From Hippasteria phrygiana (lineage: Eukaryota; Echinodermata; Asteroidea; Valvatida; Goniasteridae), in NCBI GenBank assembly GCA_037893225.1, contig JAZGUH010000121.1:496001-560000 (forward strand): a DNA stretch of 64,000 bases, in the 5' to 3' direction. A program made the position numbers and the translations under genes. The number at the start of each line of letters is the position of its first letter. Position 1 is the first letter of the stretch. Positions 23,847 to 37,532 of this stretch are shown here, in pieces. The notes beneath the pieces were generated by a model. The model ran no database searches and was not told the DNA's origin. It saw only the letters and a list, made by a program, of their open reading frames with translations.

Positions 23847-24024
23847 TTAACCAGTTCGCGTCGGATGACGTGTATACACGCACTCGGTGAGGAAAGGGTC
23901 CACCGGAAATATGTCAGCGACTGGCTCGCAGTGAGCGAGGCCAGGGTGTGCTACCCGCAGATAAAGGCCTGAACCCGTCTAGCACCAAGGCTCGTGAAAA
24001 CTAATCCCGGCGTGAACTGGTTAA
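23847..24024. mobile_element. TTAA-ended MITE family 3
   Basis: 178 bp from TTAACCAGTTCGCG to CGTGAACTGGTTAA; CG-rich inside compared with the flanks. No coding capacity. Confidence 0.7.
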
Positions 24025-24180
24025 ACCTGATATTAAAGATGGCATAAAGTGATGTAAAACCCTGCCTATCGCATAGATGTATTTGTCAGGAACAGATTAA
24101 TTAATGCTTGAATATTTCACCCAATAATACCAAATTAGTCGTCTTAAACCAATGTACAATGTAAATTTGTTGTGCCAGTG

Positions 24181-24821
24181 GGGCGTCCCTTTTTATTTCT
24201 TTTGTTCTCATTTCCGACCGACCCTGTTTTTTGGCTCCCGACCGAAGAAAACTTTTTTAATGCCGCCGACCCTGTTTGGAATTTCTTACCAAGATAAAAA
24301 TTCAAGAAGAAACAAAATAACCTTACCAATTTCATTGAAATTATAAGTAAAGTAATTCATAACTATTTATTGAAAAAAAATAGAAAAACTAAAGTCAGGT
24401 GATTAATTCAAAATCTCAATTTGATTCATAATTTGTTCATTTCATTTAACTTTGTTGCTAAAATTGGGTTTGTTTTTAAATTTATTTAAAAATTATGCAC
24501 AGAAAGTGTGCTCCAGCATGGGAAACAGGTATTTATAGCACAACAGGATTCTTAAATCATTTCACACTTGTGCAAATTTGTATTTATATTTTGTTCACTT
24601 CAATTATGCTAGAAGGTTTTTTATTTATTTAAAAATCATGGAAATAAAAGTAAATTCAGAACAAGACAGTCATATTTTGAACACCTTGCATTATTTCATT
24701 CAGCCTTATGTCCATTCAACAAGCAATTTTTGTTTACCCCAGATTTTAATTGTTTTCGACTGGCCGACCCTTCTTCAAGGCGAAAAAAATATGAGAACCA
24801 TAGAAATAGAAAGGGACGCCC
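24181..24821. mobile_element. 641-bp TIR element with GGGCGTCCCTTT ends
   Basis: GGGCGTCCCTTTTTATTTC at the left pairs with GAAATAGAAAGGGACGCCC at the right, extending into TTCTCAT/ATGAGAA. Subterminal CGACC repeats are also inverted. AT-rich interior, no transposase. Confidence 0.7.
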
Positions 24822-25196
24822 TTATTTAAGACTTTCTGTATGAAATAGTTTCAGAACAACCTTTTTTTTTCTCAAAATGATGAAAACAATTGTAGGTTTC
24901 TCAGGGACTCGAGCTTTTTCTTCAATTGTCACATTTATAAATACTCGTGTTTCAAAATACTCATGCAAAACTACCTCCGGATAAAAGAGGAAAATTTCCT
25001 GGAATTGAAGTAGACTTGTAACTGGTCATGCCATTATTATTGTAACTTGGATTATAGGGACTGGTAGTTGGTAATACCAGAAGGCATAAACCTGGCAGAA
25101 ATTCCGCACAGTTTATGCTAATCAGGGATTAAAAGCAGCCAAAAGGCCAAAACCATTCAAATTGGCCAAAAAGAAATCTGAAGTTATATATATAAT

Positions 25197-26227
25197 GGGT
25201 GATTCCATAAATGTGGGGGCCAATGACTTTTGGTGTCCCTCTTTACATTGTGATATTTGTTCCCCTAGGATTACCAACAGTGAAATATATATACAAATGA
25301 TTTTAGATGCTCAAATTATAGTACTTGTACCTAAATATCTGGTAGCAAAGGATGAAACATCTGACTAATTTCCTGACAGTATGGTGTCCTAAATAGTTCA
25401 GTTTTACGTGTAAAAGGGACACCAAAGCTGAGACATTTTAAAAATCTGCCATGACTGCTGTTAAAATGCATTGTTTGGTTCTCAAATACTACCATGTGGA
25501 CATAGGTGTATGGAAAATTGCCCTTCATTATGTTAAAGCATGTTAATACTGCTTTGGAATGGCACCATATTTAAATGATTTAATAACTAGTTGACCGAGA
25601 TTGACAGTGTTAGCTTAAATGTTTCACGTGTAAACAAGACCCACTTTTTTGGTGTCCCTTTTACACGTGAAATTTCTGTAATATTTCTGAGAAATAAAAA
25701 GATAATTGGGTTCCCTGGCAAATCCAGATCTATCACCATTAATTATATGTCCCACTTGATAAGTGTGAAATCATAACAAAGATTTCATGCTTGAAAATAT
25801 TTTTTTGGGGGGCCATTTACTAGGTTTCACGTGTAAATGGGACACCAAATGGTGTCCCCAATACGCAATTATGCACCGAATTGTTATTTTCAGTGTAATC
25901 AAGTTATTTTCACAATAAACCTTGATGTGTTATCCTAGGTAAGACAAAAAATACATTATAAAATAAACATACCACATTGAGCATGAATTATCACAAAAAT
26001 AAGCAGAAAACTAATTTGGTGTCCCCTTTACACGTGAAACCGTGAATGTGTTTTGACATGATATTTTGACATTTCTGGAGTAAAAAATGTCTGATTTTGG
26101 CTACAATTAATGAGGAATGTCAATATTTTTAAGTTATAGTGAAAATTATTAATGAATCCCCTCTCAATGAATTTTTCCATTTTGGGTCAAAATGTCGCAA
26201 GTTGGTACCCTAATTTATGGAATAACC
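25197..26227. mobile_element. 1.03 kb element with ATTCCATAAAT ends and TTTCACGTGTAAA repeats
   Basis: Begins GGGTGATTCCATAAATGTGG and ends CCCTAATTTATGGAATAACC. Inside, the motif TTTCACGTGTAAAaGGGACACC occurs five or six times in both orientations. It is a longer relative of the 22192 element. Confidence 0.65.
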
Positions 26228-26400
26228 AGTTTATAAACCAAAAAAAAAGAAAAAAAAAGAAATACATCTAAATTGTTTATTTAACCAAACTTAATAAAGA
26301 GTTCCTTATCATTACTTAAAAACAACATAACCCAAAACATTACAGATTAATGAGCAACAAAAAGCGGGAAATAAAGGGAATGGTGACTAGAATAAAAAAA

Positions 26401-29400
26401 AACTAGACGGACGGTGTTTGTGGACAAACACAGGGCTGTTTCGTTTTTTTTTTTTTTTAGTTTGGATGTGAAATGGGAATACAATAATTAAACTTCGTCA
26501 AACAATCGCGCTCCTGCCAGTTTTCTATGTTAGACTTTGAAAATAATTTAGGTTGTTTGTAATAGTCACTTGTGATGACGTCATCATAACGTAATGTAAA
26601 TTTACATCTGTAAACTTGCTGACCTACCTAGATATTACATTTAAAATAATCAAACTTGTACTTTTGTAGATATACAATGTATGGCTTTAAAAACTGCCCC
26701 TTTAAGATAACGTCACGTGACATGTGATGACGTCATCATAACGTCACGTCAATTTTTATCTATGAACCTGCTTGCCTACCCGACTATATATTACATTTCA
26801 AATAAATCGGACTTGTACTTTTGTAGATTTATGGCTTCGAAAAATGCCCCTTTAAGATAATGACACGAAACAAGTGATGACGTAATCATGACATCATAAT
26901 TTTTTTAATTTAAAATACCTACTGGGCTACCTAGATATTACTTTTGAACTTAATCGGACTTGTACTTTTGTTTATATATGGCTTCAAAAACTGCCCCTTT
27001 AAGATGACGTCAGGTGACATGTGATGAAGTCATCATAACGTCATGTCAATTTTCAGCTATAAACCTACTGGGCTACCTAGATATTACTTTTCAACTTAAT
27101 CGAACTTGTAATTTTGTTTATATATGGCTTCAAAAAGTGCCCCTTTAAGATGACGTCACGTGACATGTGATGACGTCATCATAACGTCAATTCAATTTTT
27201 ATCTATAAACCTACTGGGCTACCTAGATATTACTTTTGAACTTAATCGGACTTGTGCTTTTGTAGACATATGGCTTCAAAAACTGCCCCTTTAAGATGAC
27301 GTCACGTGACATGTGATGACATCAATTATGATAATGTCATGTCAATTTTCAGCTATAAACCTACTGGGCTACCTAGATATTACTTTTCAACTTAATCGAA
27401 TTTGTACTTTTGTAGATATATGGCTTCAAAAACTGCCCCTTTAAGATGACGTCACGTGGCATGTCATGACGTCATCAAGAGGTAAAAGTTCGGCACACAT
27501 TGTGAGCAGTTAGTCTAAGTGTCTGCCAAGTTTAAAAGTACCCAAAGTGCCGGTAAGAAAGAAAACGTGTACAAATGCTATAGGCAATAATCTAGCGAGT
27601 GCCCCTTTAAGATGACACCACGTGACATGTTATGACTTGATCATAACGTCATGTCAATTTTCATCTATAACACCAGGTGGCATACCTTACGTTCCAACTG
27701 AATCGGACTTGTACTTTTGTAGATATATGGCTTCGAAAAATGCCCCTTTAAGATGACGTCACGTGACATGTGATGACGTCATCAGGACGTAAAAGTTCGG
27801 CACACATTGTGAGCAGTTGGGGTAAGTGTCTGCCAAGTTTAAAAGTAGCCAAAGTGGCCGGTAAGAAAGAAAACGTTTACAAATGCTATGTGCAATATTC
27901 TAGCGACTTGAAAAAAGAATTTTTTTTATGACGTCATCATGACGTCACACAATTTGCGCTTTTTATGGCATATCTTTGAGACATACCAAACCTATAACAA
28001 AAAGAATTTTGAAAATATCTTGTTTTGTTCGCTAGATATATTGAAAAGACTGTTACGATTCTAAAACTTCAAAAATTTAGCGACTTGAAAAAAGACTAGA
28101 AATCAACCCCTTTTATAAACAGCAAGCACAAAATACCCATGGTTATCAGCCCTTCCCAGAATTCCTTTGTGTTATATTGAATTTGGTCTAAATTTTGAAA
28201 TGGCTCCTATTTCATACTTGAGTGAGCCACGATCATCAAATTTTGGAATTAGGTACAGGAAAATTCAACGAATACATTTTTGTAATCGGATTGACCCTTA
28301 CATGCGTTTAAAAAAAAAGATTTGTTGATGACGTCATCATGACGTCACACAATTTTCGCTTTTTATGGCATATCTTTGAGACATACCAAAGCTGTAACAA
28401 AAATAATTTTGAAAATATCTTGTTTTGTTCGCTAGATATATTGAAAAGAATGTTACGATTTTAATACTTCAAAAATTTAGCGACTTGAAAAAAGACTAGA
28501 AATCAACCCCTTTTATAAACAGCAAGCACAAAATACCCATGGTTATCAGCCCTTCCCAGAATTCCTTTGTGTTATATTGAATTTGGTCTAAATTTTGAAA
28601 TGGCTCCTATTTCATACTTGAGTGAGCCACGATCATGAAATTTTGGAATTAGGTACAGGAAAATTCAATGTATACATTTTTGTAATCGGATTGACCCTTA
28701 CATGCGTTAACAAAAAAACACATTTTTGATGACGTCATCATGACGTCACACAATTTTCGCAATTTAGGGCATATCTTTGAGACATACCAAAGCTATAAGA
28801 AAAAGAATTTTGAAAATATCTTGTTTTGTTCGCTAGATATAATTTAATGAATGTTACGATTTTCAAAATTCAAAAATTCATAAAAAATCACGTGATGACG
28901 TCATCATGACGTAAAAGATCGGCATGCATCCTGAGCAGTTGGTCTAAGTGTCTGTTAAGTTTAAAAGCAATCGGCTGCATAAAAGTAGCCAAAGTGCCTG
29001 GCAGAAAGAAAACGTGTACAAATGCTATGGGCAAAAGTCTGAAAAAGAAGAAAAAAAAAAAAAAACTAGACATCTGGTACAGTGTTTGTGGACAAACACA
29101 GGGCTGTTTTGTTTTTTTGTGTAAAATTGTGATTAAAATGAAATTTCAAAAATTTCAAAAATCATAAAAAAAATTCCCGATGACGTCATCATGACATCAT
29201 TTCAGATTTTGCATGCTAGTGACAGTATCTACCTACCCACCAATTTTCATGACGATTGGACCTATCCTTATATGTGTTTAAAAAAAGCACATTTTTGATG
29301 ATGTCATCATGACGTCACACATTTTTTTCCTTTTTAGGGCATATCTTTGAGACCTACCAAAGCTATAACAAAAATAATTTTGAAAATATCTTGTTTTGTT

Positions 29401-30189
29401 TGCCAGATATATTTAAAAGACTTTTACGATTTCAAAATTTCAAAAATTCATAAAAAATCACGTGATGACGTCATCATGACGTCACTTCGGCTTCTGCATG
29501 CTGGTGGCAGTATCTACCTACCCACCAATTTTCATGACGATTGGACCTATCCTTATATGTGTTTTAAAAAAGGACATTTTTGATGATGTCATCATGACGT
29601 CACACATTTTTTTCCTTTTTAGGGCATATCTTTGAGACCTACCAAAGCTATAACAAAAAGAATTTTGAAAATATCTTGTTTTGTTTGCCAGATATATTTA
29701 AAAGAATGTTACGATTTTCAAAATTTCAAAAATTCATAACAAATCACGTGATGACGTCATCATGACGTCATTTTGGATTTTGCATCCTAGTGCCAGTATC
29801 TACCTACCCACCAATTTTCATGACGATCGGACCTATCCTTATATGTGTTTTTAAAAAGCACATTTTTGATGACGTCATCATGACATCACACATTTTTTTT
29901 TCTTTTAGTGCATATCTTTGAGACATACCAAAGCTATAACAAAAGGAATTTTGAAAATATCTTGTTTTGTTCGCTAGATATATTAAATAGAATATTACGA
30001 TTTTCAAATTTCAAAAATTCATAAAAAATCACGTGATGACGTCATCATGACGTAAATGTTCGGCATACATTCTGAGCAGTTGGTCTAAGTGTCTGCCAAG
30101 TTTAGAGGCAATCGGGTGTACCAAAGTAGCCAAAGTGCCGGTAAGAAAGAAAACGTGCACAAATGCTATGGGCAAAAAGTCTGAAAAGG

Positions 30190-30227
<38 letters not shown>

Positions 30228-33200
30228 AACTAGAGGCATGAGGTTGGTGTTTGTGGACAAACACAGGGCTGTTTCGTTTTTGTTTTTTTAGTTTGGATGT
30301 GAAATGTGAATACAATAATTTAAGTTTGTCAAAGAATCGCGCTGCTGCCAGTTTTCTTTGGTAATTTTGAAATTAATTAAAGTTGTTTGTAGTAGTAACA
30401 TGTGATGACGTCATCATAACGTATCTATAAACTTGCTGACCTACCTAGATATTACTTTTCAACTTAATCGGACTTATACTTTTGTTTATATATGGCTTCA
30501 TAAACAGCCCCTTTAAGATGACGTCACGTGACATGTGATGACATCATCATAATGTCAAGTCACTTTTCATATATAAACCTATATGTACTGGGCTACCTAG
30601 ATATTACTTTTCAACTTAATCGGACTGATACTTTTGTTTATATAGCTTCAAAAACTGCCCCTTTAAGATGACGTCACGTGACATGTGATGACGTCATCAT
30701 AATGTCAAGTCAATTTTCATCTATAAACCTATATGTACTGGGCTACCTAGATATTACTTTTCAACTTAATCGGACTTGTACTTTTGTTTTCATATGGCTT
30801 AAAAAACTGTCCCTTTAAGATGACGTCATGTGGCATGTGATGACGTCATCATCATGTCATGTCAATTTTCATCTATAAACCAACTGGCCTACCTAGGTAT
30901 TTTTAAAAAACTTAATCGGAATTGTACCTTTGTCTATATATGGCTTCAAAAACTGCCCCTTTAAAATGACGTCACGGACATGTGATGACGTCATCATAAT
31001 GTCAAGTCAAATTTCATCTATAAACCTACTGGGCTACCTAGATATTACTTTTCAACTTAATCGGACTTGTACTTTTGTTTATATATGGCTTCGAAAAATG
31101 CCCCTTTAAGATGACGTCACGTGACATGTGATGACGTCATCATGACGTAAACGTTCGTTACACATTGTGAGCAGTTTTTGATGACGTCATCATGACCTCA
31201 CACAATTTTCGCCTTTTAGGGCATATCTTTGAGACATACCAAAGCTATAACAAAAAGAATTTTCAAAATATCTTGTTTTTTTCGTTAGATATATTGAAAA
31301 GAATGTTACGATTTTCAAAATTCAAAAATTCAGCAGTTGGGGTAAGTGTCTGCCAAGTTTAAAAGTAGCCAAAGTGGCCGGTAAGAAAGAAAACGTTTAC
31401 AAATGCTATGGGCAATATTCTAGCGACTTGAAAAACATATTTTTTTATGACGTCATCATGACGTCACACAATTTTCGCTTTTTAGGGCATATTTTTGAGA
31501 CATACCAAAGCTATAACAAAAAGCATTTTGAAAATATCTTGTTTTGTTCGGTAGATATATTGAAAAGAATGTTACGATTAAAATTGTTTTATAATTTAGC
31601 GACTTGAAAAAAGACTACAAATCAACCCTTTTTATAAACAGCATGCACATTTAAGCCATGGTTACCTGCCCTTCCCAGAATTCCTTTGTGTTATATTGAA
31701 TTTGGTCTAAATTTTGAAATGGCTGTTATTTCTTACTTGAGTGAGCCACGATCATGAAATTTTGGAATTAGGTACAGAAAAATTCAATGTATACATTTTT
31801 GTAATCAGATTGACCCTTACATGCGTTTAAAAAAAAATTTTTTTTGATGACGTCATCATGACCTCACACAATTTTCGCCTTTTAGGGCATATCTTTGAGA
31901 CATACCAAAGCTATAACAAAAAGAATTTTCAAAATATCTTGTTTTTTTCGTTAGATATATTGAAAAGAATGTTACGATTTTCAAAATTCAAAAATTCATA
32001 AAAAATCACGTGATGACGTCATCATTACGTAAAAGTTCGGCAGACATTCTGAGCAGTTGGTCTAAGTGTCTGCCAAGTTTAAAGCCAATCGGCTGCTTAA
32101 AAGTGGCCAAAATGCCGGTTAGAAAGAAAACGTGCACAAATGCTATGGGCATTTGGCTGAAAAAGAAAAAAAAAAAGAAAAAAAAAAAAAACTAGAGGCA
32201 TGAGGTTGGTGTTTGTGGACAAACACAGGGCTGTTTCGTTTTTGGTTTTTTAGTTTGGATGTGAAATGTGAATACAATAATTTAAGTTTGTCAAACAATT
32301 GCGCTGCTGCCAGTTTTCTTTGTTAATTTTGAAATTAATTAAAGTTGTTTGTAGTAGTAACATGTGATGACGTCATCATAACGTCACATAAATTTTCATC
32401 TATAAACTTGCTGACCTACCTAGATATAACTTTTCAACTTAATCGGACTTGTACTTTTGTTTATATATGGCTTCAAAAACTGCCCCTTTAAGATGACGTC
32501 ACGTGACATGTGATGACGTCAACATCATGTCATGTCAATTTTCATCTATAAACCTACTGGGCTACCTAGATATTACTTTTAAACTTAATCGGACATGTAC
32601 TTCTGTAGATATGCGCCTTCAAAAACTGCCCCTTTAAGATGACGTCACAAGTGATGACGTCATCATAACGTCATGTCAATTTGCATTTATAAAACTACTT
32701 GGATACCTAGATATTACATTTTAACTTAATCGAACTTGTACTTTTGTAGATATATGGCTTTGAAAAATGCCCCTTTAAGATGACGTCACGTGACATGTGA
32801 TGACGTCATTATGACGTAAAAGTTCGGCACACATTGTGAGCAGTTGGGGTAAGTGTCTGCCAAGTTTAAAATTAGCCAAAGTGGCCGGTAAGAAAGAAAA
32901 CGTTTACAAATGCTATGGGCAATATTCTAGCGACTTGAAAAAAAGAATTTTTTGATGACGTCATCATGACGTCACACAATTTTCGCTTTTTAGGGCATAT
33001 CTTTGAGACATACCAAAGCTATAACAAAAAGAATTTTGAAAATTTCTTGTTTAGTTCGCTAGATATATTGAAAAGAATGTTACGATTTACACAATTTAAA
33101 AATTCAGCGACTTGAACAAAGACTACAAATCAACCTTTTTATAAACAGCATGCACATTTAAGCCATGGTTATCTGCCCTTCCCAGAATTCCTTTGTGTTA

Positions 33201-34357
33201 TATTGAATTTGGTCTAAATTTTCAAATGGCTGTTATTTCTTACTTGAGTGAGCCACGATCATGAAATTTTTGAATTAGAGAGAGGAAAATTCAATGTATA
33301 CATTTTTGTAATCGGATTGACCCTTACATGCGTTTAAAAAAACAAACAATTGATGACGTCATCATGACGTCACACATTTTCTCCCTTTTAGGGGATATCT
33401 TTGAGACATACCAAAGCTATAACAAAAAGAATTTTGAAAATCTATTGTTTTGTTCGCTAGATATATTGAAAAAAATGTTACGATTTTAAAATTTTAAAAA
33501 TTCATAAAAAGTCACGTAATGACGTCATCATGACCTCATTTTAGATTTTGCATTCTAGTGACAGTATCTACCTACCCACCACTTTGCATGACGATCGGAC
33601 CTATCCTTATATGTGTTTAAAAAAATCACATTTTTGATGACGTCATCATGACGTCACACATTTTTTCCCTTTTAGGGCATATCTTTGAGACATACCAAAG
33701 CTATCACAAAAAGAATTTTGAAAATATCTTGTTTTGTTTGCTAGATATATTGAAAAGAATGTTACGATTTTAAAACTTCAAAAATTCAGCGACTTGAAAA
33801 AAGACTAGGAATCAACCTCTTTTATAAACAGCAAGCACATTTAAGCCATGGTTATCTGCCCTTCCCAGAATTCCTTTGTGTTATATTGAATTTGGTCCAA
33901 ATTTTGAAATGGTTGTTATTTCTTACTTGAGTGAGCCACGATCATGAAATTTTGGAATTACGTACAGCAAAATTCAATGTATACATTTTTGTAATCGGAT
34001 TGACCCTTACATGCGTTAAAAAAAAAAAACATTTTTGATGACGTCATCATGACGTCACACAATTTTCGCTTTTTAGGGCATATCTTTGAGACATACCAAA
34101 GCTATATCAAAAAGAATTATGAAAATATCTTGTTTTTTTAGTTAGATATATTGAAAAGAATGTTACGATTTTCAAATTTCAAAAATTCATAAAAAATCAC
34201 GTGATGACGTCATCATTACGTAAAAGTGCGGCAGTCATTCTGAGCAGTTGGTCTAAGTGTCTGTTAAGTTTAAAGGCAATCGGTTGCTCAAAAGTGGCCA
34301 AAGTGCCGGTTAGAAAGAAAACGTGTACAAATGCTATGGGGAAAAGTCTGAAAAAGA

Positions 34358-34409
<52 letters not shown>
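26401..34409 (+). repeat. 8 kb head-to-tail array of four poly(A)-ended units dense in TGACGTCA
   Basis: Four units start AACTAGA, then TGTTTGTGGACAAACACAGG, and end in an A-rich tract after AGAAAGAAAACGTG: 26401-29063, 29064-30227, 30228-32189 and 32190-34409. Inside are two sub-repeats. One is about 150 bp with CTGCCCCTTTAAGATGACG and CTGGGCTACCTAGATATTAC. The other has GGCATATCTTTGAGACATACC and TGTTACGATTTT. I count about 58 TGACGTCA sites (CREB/ATF core), usually paired as TGACGTCATCATGACGTCA. No open frame of note; K-rich and F-rich frames come from the A tracts. Not recognised as a known family. Confidence 0.85.
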
Positions 34410-34414
<5 letters not shown>

Positions 34415-34513
34415 ACGAAAACAAGGGCTGTTTCGGAAAAGTTTCCGAAACAGCCAAAAAAAAAAAATCTTAACGAAAACAAGGGCTGTTTTGGAAAAGT
34501 TTCCAAAACAGCC
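34410..34513 (+). repeat. Tandem pair of hairpin units at the array end
   Basis: A unit of about 58 bp (A-tract, TCTTAACGAAAACAAGGG, hairpin) occurs twice. The hairpins at 34426-34455 and 34484-34513 have 14-nt arms and an AG loop. GGGCTGTTTCG matches the start of the array units, so these look like truncated further units. Confidence 0.85.
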
Positions 34514-36790
34514 AAATATGTGAAGCAAAATGGAGACTAGACTTCAAAAATTCTTACTAGTGATAGAATATTAGATTTCATCTACCGCTTGTCTGCATCC
34601 CTGATAATTTTTCTCTGGTGGGAACATATTTCGAAATCCAGCGGAGTGCAAGAGTTTGCTTCCAAACTTGAACAATAGACCTAATAGTCTGGATTAATTA
34701 ATTAATTTATTAATTAATACTAATTCTAGAAATGCATTGCATGCCAGAACAAACATACATTCAAGAAGGTAATTTTTCCTTGATTAAAACTTATTTACAA
34801 GAATAAAAATGGTATCAAATGTTTTTTTTAATGAGAAGTAATGACAGCGCTTGTGCACATGAGGACCAATCAAAAGCGCATGTATCCATACTACATGTAA
34901 CTACAGTTACCAGTATTTGGGGGGAATGGAACCCCCTCTGTTATTGGAGGGGACAATTTCTTTTCCTTTTTTCATGATTATGTACCATCACTAGCTTCGT
35001 CTACCTCAACAGTCTTGTCATTGCTATTGGATATATGTAAACAAATGGCCCTACATGTATGTAAAGTGCTTGTCAAGATGTTATTGTTCAGTGAGTAACA
35101 AAAGAGAGTTTCCATTGTTACATAACCCTAGCCTGACCATAGAGTGGCTGTATTAAACTGGTGTAGAGCTCCTCTGATCAAGCCTTCTGTGATACCCACC
35201 AGCACTGTGCTGCCAATGCCATTCAGTCTGTTGTGTAACCAAGGCACACTGAATCATGCTTGCTTAGCATTGCTATTGTGTGCTATTTATCATGTGATGG
35301 TTCAGCAAATGTCATGCACGTTCCTGCCCAGGGTAAACACCAAATGCACTGAAGATACATGTAGGTAATGTCAGCACTGCTCCTTATTTTTGTTCTGTTT
35401 AGCATTCCCTTGTTTTTGTTAATTTTGCTTTGTGGTTGCTTTTGAAGTGGTCAGACAATGTGTCTTGAAAGAGGGGCTGGATTGGGCAGGGAGGCCAGTT
35501 AGTGTCTCATTTGCATAAAGCCAGATCCCTTACAATAGTCTTGCTTACCAGGGCTTCCAAGGTCATACATGTGTACAATGTTGCCTGTGTGTTAGTATTG
35601 TGCAGGGCTATCCATATTTGTTGCAGATGTAAGTAGACTGTCAATTATTGGAAGTATGGAAGTTGGGAAGATTAATAGACTTATCTAGGATGCTACTTGG
35701 CTTGCACTATTGCTGTTTGGGTATGTTAATTTTTAGACAAGATTACATGATACAGAATGATGTACATGTACATGTATGTGATGCTCACTTTAGATTGTGG
35801 AGGAACAATGAGCTGATAAGGGTTGCAATGCAAGTTTTAAAATTTGTAGTTTAAGTTTACTGTAATCGGATGCGTTAAATTAGCATTTTAAAATTGGCTA
35901 AAACACTGGTCGAACTTGACCTGTAGCTGTCCTGCTAAAACGGTGTCTGAACGGCTTTATCTTTGCAAAAGATCGAGTTCAACTCGCCGCTAAAGCGTCA
36001 AGTTATACTGCACCGTTGGAGACATCTTATGTTGAGTTTTCTGCATGCTGCGTATTTATTTTTTTTAGTTGTTGTTCAGTGTGGTGTCATGAGTGCCTAC
36101 ATGTAGGAAAGCTGTACTGGTATCACTCATTTAAACAGGAAACTATGGAGACAAAATGTGTGTGGGTGTATGGTACATTGGTACATTGTGTTTAACTTCC
36201 TCTAAGTCATCCATCTACCCCTTCGGTTGAAAAGAATGTGCCTTACCATGTCAGCAACATGATAGCAGACTGCCTTTTTATCAGCTTCCTCTTTTTCATG
36301 CGTCAGGTGGACCTTTTTAGGTGCACAATGCATTTGGACATTTTAAGGTTTACTGCATGTAATAAATGGTACTGAAATATTTATTTTTCCTTAAACTTTG
36401 CTTTTTCTTCACATGACTCATAACTTTTGAACTAGACTTGATCAAATTACCTAGGAGAAAAGAGGAGGAAAGTGGGGAATATTTCTTTTTCCTATTTCTA
36501 TTCTGCAACAAGTCTACATGTCCACCACAATCTAATCGTCTCAAATTTCTTGTATGACTTGTATGGGGACTTCGCCTTTGTGACTCGGACTCATCGACTT
36601 AGGAATAGGACTCAAATGCATCTCTGACTCGCTTTAGGGTTCAAATGCCAAATTAATAGCGTAATACAAAGTGTAAATTGCCAACTTGAATAGAATTCAC
36701 TAGTTGGCTTGGGTGAGTCCAACACTTTTGGAGTCGAATACATGAAATGCATCATCCAAGTTTATACAATGCCTAAATACATCCCCGTCA
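34514..36790. other. Non-coding end part of intron 1
   Basis: No exon fits. Holds TTAATTAATTAA near 34690, a CTAAAACGGTGTCTGAACGG stretch near 35934 that matches 2255-2400, and A/T-rich unique sequence. Confidence 0.4.
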
Positions 36791-36792
36791 TC

Positions 36793-37480
36793 TGATTGGT
36801 GGATCATCGATCACGTGCATTGAATTATTCGTCCCATCGCACGATGCGAACCCGCACCGCCAAAAAATGTATCATTACATGGTTCTATCAAACGGTAACG
36901 CATTTAATAGAACTTTCCCGCCGCTACAACACGGCTGTCATTGGACTGGTTCCCGGTCCCTCCATTGTCCTTCGGACTTCAAATGTATATTATATACATA
37001 TCGGGACCGGAAACCAGTCTAGGTTGTCATTTCGCACAAAATGGCAGACGATGTTCCCGAAACGTGGTGTATGGTTCTCCTAAACAGACGATGCAATATC
37101 GGAACTCGTATAGGTGATGCTGACGCTGCTAACACCAAGAAACAAATTAAATATGCTGTCAAACGATTAGATGAATTTGCGAGACACGCAGGAACAACAA
37201 TTGAGCTTAACTGATTCCGAACTGGACAACTTTTTGACTTTGTCACGGTTTTATGCGGGACTGAGAAGTTAAATGGCACGTTGTACGCAAAGAAATCCAT
37301 GCATGCAATCTGTCAGATTTATTCAGGCGTTGTATAAAACAAATAATAAATGTTTCACATTCGTGCAATGGAAAGAATAATTTCATGAGTTGACAGATTC
37401 CTCGTGGAATGGAACATTCAATCTGTCACCTCATGAAATTATTCTTACCATTGCACTCATAAACATTCATTATTTGTATA
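36793..37480 (+). mobile_element. Crypton-like tyrosine recombinase fragment, copy 1
   Basis: From ATG at 37041 the frame reads MADDVPE, then with frameshifts IGDADAANT, RLDEFARHAG, and near 37240 SRFYAGL. This resembles the N-terminal core-binding region of Crypton / DUF3504 recombinases ('F-FYAGLR'). The catalytic recombinase domain is absent. Inverted TTTCATGAG / CTCATGAAA segments follow. An 83-bp insert interrupts the leader. Homologous to 54720-55275. Confidence 0.6.
36943..37025. mobile_element. 83-bp palindromic insert with GTCATT duplication
   Basis: GGACTGGTTCCCGGTCCC and its near complement GGGACCGGAAACCAGTCT form the ends. GTCATT flanks both sides, and the second Crypton copy (54854) has one uninterrupted GTCATT. 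Confidence 0.75.
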
Positions 37481-37532
37481 ACGTACTGCAGTTGTCGCTC
37501 CGCCCCTATGCAGTGAGTTCGCATGTGTGGGC

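Noticed and set aside
34197..34515. Lys-rich and Phe-rich frames
   Set aside because: Products of long A-tracts ending the array units.
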